Below, piece by piece: positions 35,008 through 43,570 of a DNA stretch of 64,000 bases. The notes beneath the pieces were generated by a model that was not told the DNA's origin, made no database searches, and saw only the letters and a list, made by a program, of their open reading frames with translations. The position numbers were made by a program, and so were the translations under genes. Every line of letters begins with the position of its first letter. Within the stretch, counting starts at the first letter, position 1. The DNA comes from Alkalihalophilus pseudofirmus OF4 (lineage in GTDB: Bacteria > Bacillota > Bacilli > Bacillales > Bacillaceae_D). The DNA is taken from assembly GCF_000005825.2 (NCBI RefSeq), contig NC_013791.2, positions 2,418,001 to 2,482,000 of the forward strand, in the 5' to 3' direction.

Positions 35008-35565
35008 TTAATAATAAGGTGATATCATTACATACACTAACACACCAGTTAAACTTACATAAAGCCAGATCGGCATCGTCCAGCGTGCAATTTTACGGTG
35101 ACGCTCATTTTCCATATTCCATGCTCTAGCTACTGAAGTTAGAGCTAATGGGACAATAATTGCTGCTAGTACGATATGAGTTATTAAGATGAAGTAATAG
35201 ATCCCAGCCATGATGCCTGATCCTCCGTACGGTGTCGATGCAGATAAGAAATGATGCGCGACATACGTAACGAGAAATAAAGTAGTTGTAATAAAGGCTG
35301 CATAAATAAAACGTCGATGAACCACTACATTCTTCTTTAAAATAGCAATCAATGCTGCTAGTAAGAATAAGAATGTGAAGCTATTAAAAATAGCATTCAT
35401 AAGCGGCAGAACCTTTACATCAAAAGCATTAAAGTTCTCATAGCCTGGCATCCCTGATAATAATACAACTAAACCGTTGATGACGATCGTTACAATAATA
35501 ATAAAAGGTTTATAATTTCGTTTCTTAAACGAAGGGTTGTCTGCTGCGTATTGGTGATTACTCAC
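35008..35565 (-). CDS. ctaM: DUF420 protein CtaM, oxidase biogenesis factor
   Basis: This 185-residue polytopic protein (five predicted helices) belongs to DUF420. Staphylococcal CtaM of this family is needed to assemble heme A-containing oxidases, and B. subtilis YozB is its homologue. His residues in the helices (VVHRRFIYAAF, YVAHHFL, ITHIVLA) suggest a heme or copper role. The start is GTG with GGAG upstream. In B. subtilis ctaG occupies this place after ctaF. Here ctaM stands there with its own terminator-separated unit. The role at this locus is inferred. Confidence 0.82.
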   Translation of the reverse strand: MSNHQYAADNPSFKKRNYKPFIIIVTIVINGLVVLLSGMPGYENFNAFDVKVLPLMNAIFNSFTFLFLLAALIAILKKNVVVHRRFIYAAFITTTLFLVTYVAHHFLSASTPYGGSGIMAGIYYFILITHIVLAAIIVPLALTSVARAWNMENERHRKIARWTMPIWLYVSLTGVLVYVMISPYY

Positions 35566-35689
35566 AAATCACAACTCCTTTCACTGCTGTATCAATTCTT
35601 TTGACTCGTACATATGAGTAGTACACATATATTATACAATAGAAAGATTATCTTTACTTAAATTTGATTGTCACAATCTCATGAACAAA

Positions 35690-35720
35690 AAAGCTCTCAT
35701 TCATTATGAATGAGAGCTTT
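35690..35720 (-). terminator. terminator of the ctaCDEF operon
   Basis: AAAGCTCTCATTCA pairs with TGAATGAGAGCTTT, with TTTTTT following on the minus strand. It ends the operon before ctaM. Confidence 0.9.
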
Positions 35721-35731
35721 GAAGTATAACC

Positions 35732-36076
35732 TTAGATTTTATTGACTCCAAGCAGCAGCATTAAAGCAGCAATTGTTGGAACGGTAATGAAAATACCAGA
35801 AATCATGAACGCATTTGCCCAGCCATGGTCTTTATCCTTCATATGCATAAAGAAGAATAGTTGAAGAGCAAATTGAATCACGGCAAGGATGAAAATAAAT
35901 GGAATAGCAAATGAACGTGGAATCACATCCGTTGCGACAGCCATAAATGACATCAATGTTAAGAAAATCATAAGAGCAAATACGACAATTTGCTTACGAA
36001 TTTCTTTTTTAATGTGACGTCTTTCTTCCTCAGTCATTGCACTTTTATCAAATGATTGACTTAAATTATCTGCCAT
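35732..36076 (-). CDS. ctaF: cytochrome c oxidase subunit IV (caa3 type)
   Basis: This 114-residue small subunit has three membrane helices (about 31-50, 55-75 and 85-110). It carries the family-typical IPFIFILAVIQFALQLFFFMHMKDKDHGWANAFM segment. GGAGG lies close to the ATG. It follows ctaE by 4 nt at the end of the ctaCDEF operon. Its role is structural in the caa3 oxidase. Confidence 0.92.
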   Translation of the reverse strand: MADNLSQSFDKSAMTEEERRHIKKEIRKQIVVFALMIFLTLMSFMAVATDVIPRSFAIPFIFILAVIQFALQLFFFMHMKDKDHGWANAFMISGIFITVPTIAALMLLLGVNKI

Positions 36077-36080
36077 GTGA

Positions 36081-36701
36081 TCAACCTCCTACTCCCATAA
36101 GATAGACAACTGTGAAGATGAATACCCACACAACGTCGATAAAGTGCCAGTATAGACCAGCCACATAGAACTTAGGAGCATTTGTCAACGTAATTCCACT
36201 CTTTCTGTAACGGATTAAGAGGACAATAATCCAGCTTAAACCAAAGGCAACGTGGGCACCATGCAGTCCAACTAAGGAATAGAATGCCGATGCAAATGCA
36301 CTAGTTGAGAATCCAAATTGATAATCAACCACATAATGATGGAACTCATAAATTTCAAAGCCTAAGAATGCAAGACCTAATACAACTGTAATCCACATCC
36401 AAATCATCATGGCTTTGAAATTATTTTTCTTCATCGCAAACATTGCTAACACACTTGTTAAACTACTTGTTAACAGCAGCATTGTCATAATAAAGACAAG
36501 ATCTAGAGCAACGAGGTCAGCTGAAGTAGGACCATCAGCTGTACCACCGCGAAGACCTAAGAATGTACCAAAGAATGTTGCAAAAAGGATGGTTTCACCA
36601 CCAAGGAAGAACCAGAAACCAAGGAATTTATTTTTCCCTTCAAGTGTAGCCCTCTCCGGATGAGAAGGAAGACCTTTTGACGTATCAACTGCACCTGCCA
36701 T
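36081..36701 (-). CDS. ctaE: cytochrome c oxidase subunit III (caa3 type)
   Basis: This 206-residue protein has five membrane helices and the subunit III motifs GFWFFLGGETILFATFFGTF at about 28-47, LVGLHGAHVAFGLSWI near 142-157 and WHFIDVVWVFIFTVVYL near the C-terminus. It starts three bases after the ctaD stop, so translation is coupled. The length of about 206 is usual for Bacillus CtaE. Confidence 0.95.
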   Translation of the reverse strand: MAGAVDTSKGLPSHPERATLEGKNKFLGFWFFLGGETILFATFFGTFLGLRGGTADGPTSADLVALDLVFIMTMLLLTSSLTSVLAMFAMKKNNFKAMMIWMWITVVLGLAFLGFEIYEFHHYVVDYQFGFSTSAFASAFYSLVGLHGAHVAFGLSWIIVLLIRYRKSGITLTNAPKFYVAGLYWHFIDVVWVFIFTVVYLMGVGG

Positions 36702-36704
36702 TTC

Positions 36705-38582
36705 CTAGTTCCCTCCTTTCTTTAATTCCGCTAAATCAGCTTTCACTTGTTCAGCCGGAATATGGTAACCATGATCTTCTTTGATCGAACGAACAAACAT
36801 ACAACCGAATGTAAGAGCAAGACCGCCAATTGCTACGATCCATGGATTAATAATAGGATTATCCATGTTTAACATGATTAAACCAAAGCCTGCAAAGAAC
36901 AAGCCGATGGACATAATGAAAGGCAGGATTGAACCGTTAGGCATGTGAATGTCTGTTACAGGTTCAGCCGGCTTCATTGTGCCGTCACCATGAATTTTTT
37001 CATAGAACAAAGGATCAAGAGAACGTACTTGCGGCGTTTGCGCAAAGTTGTACTCAGGAACCGGAGTTGGTGTTGCCCACTCAAGAGTACGAGCATCCCA
37101 TGGATCTGCTACCGTTACACGCTCACCCTTGAATGCAGAGTAGATAACGTTGATAACAAGTAAGATAACACCAGCAGACATGAAGAATGTACCGATTGTA
37201 CTGATGAAGTTAAATGCATCAAGACCTTGGTCGCCAAGATATGTGTAAACACGACGAGGCATACCCATTAGACCTAATAAATGTTGTACAAAGAATGTTA
37301 AATGGAAACCAATGTAGAATACCCAGAAGAATAGTTTACCTAGTGTTTCATTTAACATATGACCAAACATTTTCGGGTACCAATAGAATAGACCCGCGAA
37401 TAATGAAAGAACGATACCACCAACGATAATGTAGTGGAAGTGAGCTACTACAAAGTACGTATCATGATATAGGTAATCAACAGGTGCCATAGCAAGCATT
37501 ACCCCTGTTACCCCACCAAGTACGAATGTCGGTACGAAAGAAGATGCAAATAACATCGCTGTGTTAAATGTGATCTTACCGCCCCACATTGTAAATAGCC
37601 AGTTAAAGATCTTGATACCGGTTGGTACCGCAATCGTCATTGTTGCTACCGCGAAAATAGAGTTAGCAACAGGACCCATACCTACTGTAAACATGTGGTG
37701 AGCCCAAACCATGAATCCTAAGAATGCAATGATCATTGTAGCGAATACCATCGCTGTATAACCAAATAGACGCTTTCTTGAGAAAGCTGGAATAACTTCA
37801 GAAATAATCCCGAATGCCGGCAATACTAAGATATATACCTCAGGGTGACCGAAAATCCAGAAAATATGCTGCCATAATACTACGTTACCACCCATGCTCG
37901 GAATGAAGTATTGAGCTTCAAATAAACGATCTAACATTAGTAGTGCAAGACCAGCAGCAAGTGGTGTAAACGCGAATAAAATTAATGTAGACGAAATGAA
38001 TGACGTCCATACGAATAATGGCAGACGCATCATTGTCATACCTGGTGCACGCATATTAACGATTGTAACAAGGAAGTTAATCGCTGAAATAAGCGTACCA
38101 ATACCAGAAACCTGTAAACCTAGTACATAGAAATCAATTCCAAGTCCGCCGTAATCACGGCTAGATAGCGGCACATAAGCTGTCCAACCAGCATCAGGAC
38201 CGCCGCCAAAGAACCAGCTTAAGCTAAGAAGTAATCCACCGAAAAAGAAGATCCAGAACCCGAGAGCGTTGACAAATGGAAATGCAACGTCACGAGCACC
38301 GATTTGTAGTGGAATAACATAGTTCATAAATGCAAACAATAATGGTGTAGCTGCTAAGAATAGCATAATCGTACCATGCATCGTAATGAATTCATTAAAT
38401 GTTTGACCACTTAAGAAGTTCATTTCTGGATACATAAGCTGAATACGCATGAATAGCGCCATTACACCAGCTTTTACAAAGAAAAGTGTTCCTGCAATTA
38501 AATACATAATCGCAATCTTTTTATGGTCAACTGTTGTTAACCAATCCCAGATAACACTTTTTTCTTGTTTCTGTGTAGCCAA
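36705..38582 (-). CDS. ctaD: cytochrome c oxidase subunit I (caa3 type)
   Basis: This is the catalytic subunit, of 625 residues, with twelve or more helices binding heme a and the heme a3-CuB centre. Visible ligands are the His in TMHGTIMLFL (heme a), WIFGHPEVYILVLPAFG (CuB His and cross-linked Tyr), WAHHMFTVG (CuB His pair) and VAHFHYIIVGG (hemes a3 and a). The YxxHPEVY residues mark a proton-pumping A-type oxidase. The start is TTG with GGAGG 8 nt upstream. It lies between ctaC and ctaE. Confidence 0.97.
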   Translation of the reverse strand: MATQKQEKSVIWDWLTTVDHKKIAIMYLIAGTLFFVKAGVMALFMRIQLMYPEMNFLSGQTFNEFITMHGTIMLFLAATPLLFAFMNYVIPLQIGARDVAFPFVNALGFWIFFFGGLLLSLSWFFGGGPDAGWTAYVPLSSRDYGGLGIDFYVLGLQVSGIGTLISAINFLVTIVNMRAPGMTMMRLPLFVWTSFISSTLILFAFTPLAAGLALLMLDRLFEAQYFIPSMGGNVVLWQHIFWIFGHPEVYILVLPAFGIISEVIPAFSRKRLFGYTAMVFATMIIAFLGFMVWAHHMFTVGMGPVANSIFAVATMTIAVPTGIKIFNWLFTMWGGKITFNTAMLFASSFVPTFVLGGVTGVMLAMAPVDYLYHDTYFVVAHFHYIIVGGIVLSLFAGLFYWYPKMFGHMLNETLGKLFFWVFYIGFHLTFFVQHLLGLMGMPRRVYTYLGDQGLDAFNFISTIGTFFMSAGVILLVINVIYSAFKGERVTVADPWDARTLEWATPTPVPEYNFAQTPQVRSLDPLFYEKIHGDGTMKPAEPVTDIHMPNGSILPFIMSIGLFFAGFGLIMLNMDNPIINPWIVAIGGLALTFGCMFVRSIKEDHGYHIPAEQVKADLAELKKGGN

Positions 38583-38617
38583 TGGGTTAACCTCCTTCTA
38601 AATCAAGTTCGCTAGTC

Positions 38618-39646
38618 TTATTCCATTACTTTTAATGAACGAAGGTATGCAATTAGTGCTTCCATATCTTCCTCGCTCATATCAGGGTATGCTGGCATAA
38701 CATTACCTTGTTTTAGAGATTGAGGATCACGAATCCATGCCTCTAGGTTCTCATCGTTATTCTCAAGATAACCAGCAATTACTTCACGCTCTCCAAAGTT
38801 AGTGAAAGCCGGACCTGCTGCAGTTCCCGTTCCACCTACCGCGTGACATCCAATACATGAGTTTTCTTCAAATACTTGACGACCTTGGTTAGCAAGAGTT
38901 TCGGTAGGCTCTTCTACCTCAGCTGACATACCTTCTACCCAAGCATCGTATTCATCACGCTCAAGAGCGATCAGTTTAAAGTCCATTAAGGCATGTGAAG
39001 GACCACAAAGCTCAGCACATTTACCTTTAAAAACGCCGGGCTCATCTGCTTCTAACCACATGTGGTTGGTGATACCAGGAACGGTATCAATTTTACCGCC
39101 TAGAGCAGGTACCCAGAATGAGTGAAGAACATCTTGCGCGTGAAGCTCAAAGATTACTTTCTCTCCTACTGGAATGTAAACATCTTGCCCAGCAGTAAAC
39201 CCTTCGTTTTCGTAATCAAACTGCCACCAGAACTGATGACCTGTTACTTTGATGTAGACAGTGTTATCCCCTACTTCAGGGTCTGGATCCTTATCCGCAA
39301 ACATAAACGTACCGGTAATTGTAGGTACCGCTAAGATTACAAGCAGGATAATCGGAATCACTGTCCACGTAATTTCGAGTGCCGTATTCCCGTGAACTTG
39401 TTTAGGAATCTCGTCGTCACCAGGTTTGCGACGATATTTTGCAAGGATGATGAAAAAGATTGCAAATACGACAATACTCACAAGGGCCATGACAATTATT
39501 GAAAGAATCATATTATCATAAATCCATTGTGCTTGAGGACCCTTAGGATCAAGAGCCGTTAGGTTTTCCTCCCCCAGACACCCTGTCAAGAAAAGGGTTA
39601 AAAATGAAAGAGGTAGAAAACGCGATGCTGTTTTCCAAAGTTTCAT
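38618..39646 (-). CDS. ctaC: cytochrome c oxidase subunit II with fused cytochrome c (caa3 type)
   Basis: This 342-residue lipoprotein has a lipobox Cys at about 23 (LFLTGC), two membrane helices, and a cupredoxin domain with the CuA ligands His175, Cys210, Cys214, His218 and Met221. A C-terminal cytochrome c domain has the heme motif CIGCH at about 264-268. The fused heme domain defines the caa3 type. The exposed domains are rich in Asp and Glu. The start was chosen at the ATG after GGATTGTCAG; other in-frame starts (TTG, GTG) lie up to nine codons upstream. Confidence 0.94.
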   Translation of the reverse strand: MKLWKTASRFLPLSFLTLFLTGCLGEENLTALDPKGPQAQWIYDNMILSIIVMALVSIVVFAIFFIILAKYRRKPGDDEIPKQVHGNTALEITWTVIPIILLVILAVPTITGTFMFADKDPDPEVGDNTVYIKVTGHQFWWQFDYENEGFTAGQDVYIPVGEKVIFELHAQDVLHSFWVPALGGKIDTVPGITNHMWLEADEPGVFKGKCAELCGPSHALMDFKLIALERDEYDAWVEGMSAEVEEPTETLANQGRQVFEENSCIGCHAVGGTGTAAGPAFTNFGEREVIAGYLENNDENLEAWIRDPQSLKQGNVMPAYPDMSEEDMEALIAYLRSLKVME

Positions 39647-39761
39647 CTGACAATCCAACCTCACTTTCGTCAAGTAGTCATAACTACATAAAAATATTTA
39701 TCATCAAAAATTCATTTCTAATGAGTTAGGTTCTCTAACTTAGTTAGATGTCTCTAATAAA

Positions 39762-40700
39762 TTAGAAATGAACAATGACCATAAGAACAAATAGAATCGT
39801 TAAATAATTTAACGAATAAACAAACATTAATCTTGCCCACTTAATATCATCTTTCATCTTAAAACCAGCAATTCCAAGAGCAAGCCAACCTACTCCTAAA
39901 ACAGCTGCGACGATTGTGTAGACAAGTCCAAAAGGGTAGAGCATTAAAGAAACTGGCAGAAGTGCGGCTACATAAACGACCATCTGACGTTTAGTCATTT
40001 CAAAACCTGCAACTACCGGCAGCATTGGAATTCCAGCTGCTCTGTATTCTTCTACACGCTTCATTGCTAATGCAAGGAAGTGTGGAGGCTGCCAAAGAAA
40101 CATGATAAAAAATAGCAACCAAGCATACAAGTGTAAACCGCCATCGATCGCTGCCCAACCAATTAATGGAGGAACTGCTCCTGAAAAGCTTCCTACAATT
40201 GTATTTAATGTAGTAGTTCTCTTAGTCCACATAGTGTATAACACTACATAAATAAACAAACCAATTAACCCGATAACAGCTGCAGTCGGTGTTGTAAGCG
40301 CTAAAAAGATTATCCCTAAAGCAGCCTGTGCAAGTCCAACCAGCAGCACATGTTTAGCAGAAAAGCGTCCAGTTACAGTAGGCCTTTCTTTTGTTCGTTC
40401 CATAAGATGATCTATGTCACGATCAATATAGTTGTTTAATGTACAACCGCCTGCCATGACTAATGCTGCTCCTAAGAGCGCAAAAATCATTGTATCAAGA
40501 TGCATCGTAAACACTGTACCGGTATAAACAATTGCCAAGTAAATCCCGGCAAAGGTTGTAATTAGATTAGAAGTAACGATCCCTTGCTTTGCAAGCACAA
40601 GATAGTCTTTCCATGATTTTTGCTGAACGTCAGCAACTGATGAATCAGGACCAGCTTCGATTACATTTGTCGGATCGATGGCTGTATTAGACTTATTCAT
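39762..40700 (-). CDS. ctaB: protoheme IX farnesyltransferase (heme O synthase)
   Basis: CtaB (CyoE) adds a farnesyl group to heme B, making heme O, which CtaA then oxidises to heme A. The 312-residue membrane protein has about nine helices and the UbiA-type Asp-rich motif [20 protein letters not shown] near 97-116. A second loop motif, [13 protein letters not shown], is also present. The ATG with GGGGGTG upstream was chosen over a frame extending twelve codons further. It precedes ctaC in the same orientation. Confidence 0.95.
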   Translation of the reverse strand: MNKSNTAIDPTNVIEAGPDSSVADVQQKSWKDYLVLAKQGIVTSNLITTFAGIYLAIVYTGTVFTMHLDTMIFALLGAALVMAGGCTLNNYIDRDIDHLMERTKERPTVTGRFSAKHVLLVGLAQAALGIIFLALTTPTAAVIGLIGLFIYVVLYTMWTKRTTTLNTIVGSFSGAVPPLIGWAAIDGGLHLYAWLLFFIMFLWQPPHFLALAMKRVEEYRAAGIPMLPVVAGFEMTKRQMVVYVAALLPVSLMLYPFGLVYTIVAAVLGVGWLALGIAGFKMKDDIKWARLMFVYSLNYLTILFVLMVIVHF

Positions 40701-41005
40701 CAATTCTTCACCCCCTTTGTAGAATGAACCATTCATACAGACATTTCTACAAAAAATAAATTAGGCGCCGTTTTCACACACACCTAATATCTGTCACAAA
40801 CACATTATATCTCAAAATCTCAATTGTTTCAGCAAAATCATGAGTTTCACATTTTCTTCACATTTAGGATTCGACATAAAATATTCACGGTGAGGAAATT
40901 GACTTTTATTTGCTTTATTTTTAAGATCAAAAGGAGACAAATGTTTTTCTCTTTGCTTACTCTAGCATATATTTAGATAATTTTATAGAAGGAAAGGTGA
41001 AATTA
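40701..41005. other. ctaB-ctaA divergent intergenic region
   Basis: This 305-nt AT-rich gap separates the divergent heme A genes and should hold both promoters. TTCACATTTTCTTCACATTT at 40848-40867 is a 10-bp near-tandem pair whose complement (AAATGTGAA) resembles the TTTGTGAAT-like ResD site known upstream of ctaA in B. subtilis. That link is tentative. No open frame with an SD was seen. Confidence 0.35.
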
Positions 41006-41899
41006 GTGCACAAACGATTGAAGATTTATAGTGTCATCACCTCAATTGGGGTGTTAATCGTCCTCTTACAAGGTGCACTTGTTACTAAAACTGGTTCAGG
41101 TGAAGGTTGCGGGGCCACTTGGCCGCTTTGTTTTGGCGAAGTGATTCCGACAAACCCTGCCATAGAGACGATTATTGAATATAGTCATCGAATTGTATCA
41201 GGGTTAGTAGGTGCAATGATTATTATTCTTGCTATTTGGGCTTGGAAGCAACTAAAGCATATGAGAGAAGCGAAAGCATTATCATTCGCTGCTGTCATAC
41301 TTATTATTTTTCAAGGTCTGCTAGGAGCAGGCGCCGTCGTATTTGGTCAATCAAAGGCGATTCTTGCCCTCCACTTTGGTATTTCTGCTATGTCTCTTGC
41401 TGCAGTCGTATTGCTAACCATTCTAGCATTTGAAGACGGCAGAGAGCATACAATGGCTCCTAAAGTAAGCAGAGGCTTTAAGTATTATGTATTCTTTGTT
41501 ATTACTTATTGTTATGCAGTAATCTATTCAGGAGCATATGTAAAGCATTCAGAAGCTACATTAGCCTGCGCCGGTTTTCCATTATGTAACGGCCAGATTT
41601 TCCCTGGACTGTACGGTCCGGTCGGGGCACATTACTTCCATAGAGTCGTGGGAACGATTCTCTTACTCTTTTTACTCATTCTTATGATTTGGACTTTATC
41701 TCGTTATCGACATTACAGAGTGCTGACTTGGACAGCTGTGTTATCTTTCTTATTAGTTGTCGGCCAATTTATTAGCGGTATTTCGATTGTATTTACTCAA
41801 AATGCTTTATCTGTTGGTCTTATTCATGCATTAATTATCTCAATACTTTTCTCGGCCTTGTCTTACATGACTATGATTATTACAAGGCCTTCACATTAA
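41006..41899 (+). CDS. ctaA: heme A synthase
   Basis: CtaA oxidises the C8 methyl of heme O, giving heme A. The 297-residue protein has eight helices in two homologous halves, with paired His ligands seen in YSHRIVSG, ALHFGISAM, YFHRVVGTI and GLIHALII. It has the extracellular Cys pair in GEGCGATWPLCFG at about 35-47 and a second pair in LACAGFPLCNG. The start is GTG with AAAGG 8 nt upstream; another GTG lies three codons earlier. It is divergent from ctaB. Confidence 0.95.
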   Translation: MHKRLKIYSVITSIGVLIVLLQGALVTKTGSGEGCGATWPLCFGEVIPTNPAIETIIEYSHRIVSGLVGAMIIILAIWAWKQLKHMREAKALSFAAVILIIFQGLLGAGAVVFGQSKAILALHFGISAMSLAAVVLLTILAFEDGREHTMAPKVSRGFKYYVFFVITYCYAVIYSGAYVKHSEATLACAGFPLCNGQIFPGLYGPVGAHYFHRVVGTILLLFLLILMIWTLSRYRHYRVLTWTAVLSFLLVVGQFISGISIVFTQNALSVGLIHALIISILFSALSYMTMIITRPSH

Positions 41900-41931
41900 T
41901 TACAGTATTTAATTACAATAATTAACCACAA

Positions 41932-41963
41932 AAAAATGACAGCAGTCTATTGCTGTCATTTTT
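41932..41963. terminator. bidirectional terminator between ctaA and the photolyase gene
   Basis: AAAAATGACAGCA pairs with TGCTGTCATTTTT around a 6-nt loop, with T runs on both strands. Confidence 0.9.
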
Positions 41964-42004
41964 TATTTATCCCCATATTTATCTATTTCATACACCCTCA
42001 TCCC

Positions 42005-43447
42005 TCATTCCTCATCGTCACCTTTAAAAAACGATAAAGCTTTCTTCCTTTGCTTACTGTGGTCAACGATAGGCAGAGGATAATCCTCATCTAGCCTGCA
42101 TTTATACTTGACTTGTTCTTCTTCACTCATTTTCCACGGCTCATGTATATAATGATCAGGCACATGATTAAGCTCCGGGATATAGGTGCGTATATAGGTA
42201 CCATTCTCATCAAATCGTTTTGATTGAGTAACAGGATTAAAGATTCTAAAATAAGGTACAGCATCCGTCCCTACTGAGGCGGCCCATTGCCAGCCTCCGA
42301 TATTAGAAGAAGGATCGTAATCAATCAGCATGCGTTCAAAATACCGCTCCCCCAACCGCCAATCAATTAACAAATCTTTGGTAAGAAACGAGGCAGTGAT
42401 CATTCTGAGCCGATTATGCATCCAGCCTTCATTCAACAATTGCCTCATTCCTGCATCTACAATCGGAAAGCCAGTCTCTCCACGTTTCCATGAAGTTAAA
42501 TCGTCTTGATCATGACTCCAGTTCAACTCTCGGTACCCCTCCATTATTTCACGGTCTTTACAATCTGGCTCGTAAAAATGAACCATACGATAAAAATCTC
42601 TCCATGCTAACTCTTTTAAAAATGTTTCGGCACTATAGGAATCTGCTTCAGCATTTAAAATATGATAATAAATACTTCTACTAGACACGGCACCAGTTTT
42701 TATATATGGTGAAAGCCGGCTGGTCCCGGTTATACTTGGAAAATCACGATTCGCCTTATAGCCTGAGAGCCTTTTTTTCGTAAACATTTGAAGTCTCTTT
42801 ATTGCATGCTCCTCGCCTATGGCAGACCAATCATAGCTGCATTTCTTTATTAGGTTGTTAAATAAAGTTTCCGCCTCCCGGTCGGGTGCAGTACCTTTAT
42901 GAACTGAACCTAACAACACATCTCTCTTAATAACAGCCGGGGTACGCTTCCTTTCTTTTGCCCAAGCCTTATAATATGGGGTAAATACTTTGTAAGGAGT
43001 GCCGTCTTTTTTTAATACTTGATCAGGCTCTGTTAAATAAGCATCCTCAAATGTATAGAAGGGTATCGATTGTTTAGCAAGGAAATGTTCTGCCGCTTCA
43101 TCTCTTAGCCTTCCATCCCCTACACGATCATCGTTTGCATACACGGCATCTATTTCAGGAAAAGCTTGGAGCAATTTAGAAAGTGCGCCTTCAATTGTAC
43201 CCGTAATAATGTAGAGATCTCCTCCATTAGTTTTAAGCATTTGTTTAAACTGCATGACGGTTTGAAAAAAATAATCATGATGAACCGGTTCAACTGATGC
43301 TGTTTTAGGATCTAAATAGAAAAAGGCCAGCCACTTGCCACCATGTTTTTCAATCGCCTCTATTGCATGCTTTAATGCCGTATGGTCATGAAGTCTAAAG
43401 TCTCTTCTAAACCAAACTGCCTTAAGTGAATCGCTATTCCCCAACAT
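42005..43447 (-). CDS. phrB: deoxyribodipyrimidine photo-lyase (cryptochrome/photolyase family)
   Basis: This 480-residue flavoprotein belongs to the photolyase family, which repairs cyclobutane pyrimidine dimers with light. The N-terminal antenna domain begins AVWFRRDFRLHDHTAL. The C-terminal FAD domain has TGFPIVDAGMRQLLNEGWMHNRLRMI and RYFERMLIDYDPSSNIGGWQWAASVGTDA, including the conserved Trp and Asn/Asp FAD contacts of class I CPD photolyases. The start is the ATG with a G-rich SD 5 nt upstream. A cryptochrome role cannot be excluded. Confidence 0.92.
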   Translation of the reverse strand: MLGNSDSLKAVWFRRDFRLHDHTALKHAIEAIEKHGGKWLAFFYLDPKTASVEPVHHDYFFQTVMQFKQMLKTNGGDLYIITGTIEGALSKLLQAFPEIDAVYANDDRVGDGRLRDEAAEHFLAKQSIPFYTFEDAYLTEPDQVLKKDGTPYKVFTPYYKAWAKERKRTPAVIKRDVLLGSVHKGTAPDREAETLFNNLIKKCSYDWSAIGEEHAIKRLQMFTKKRLSGYKANRDFPSITGTSRLSPYIKTGAVSSRSIYYHILNAEADSYSAETFLKELAWRDFYRMVHFYEPDCKDREIMEGYRELNWSHDQDDLTSWKRGETGFPIVDAGMRQLLNEGWMHNRLRMITASFLTKDLLIDWRLGERYFERMLIDYDPSSNIGGWQWAASVGTDAVPYFRIFNPVTQSKRFDENGTYIRTYIPELNHVPDHYIHEPWKMSEEEQVKYKCRLDEDYPLPIVDHSKQRKKALSFFKGDDEE

Positions 43448-43537
43448 TTCCACCCCCCAGTTATACAATAAATTGCACATAGCATAAACAAAGTATATAC
43501 AATTATAGTATACTACCCTTCACATCACAAGAAAAAA

Positions 43538-43563
43538 CACAACCTGTCAATGACAGGCTGTGC
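43538..43563 (-). terminator. pycA terminator
   Basis: CACAACCTGTCA pairs with TGACAGGCTGTG with one G-U/A-C irregularity. The minus strand continues with TTTTTT. Confidence 0.8.
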
Positions 43564-43570
43564 TTGGAAC

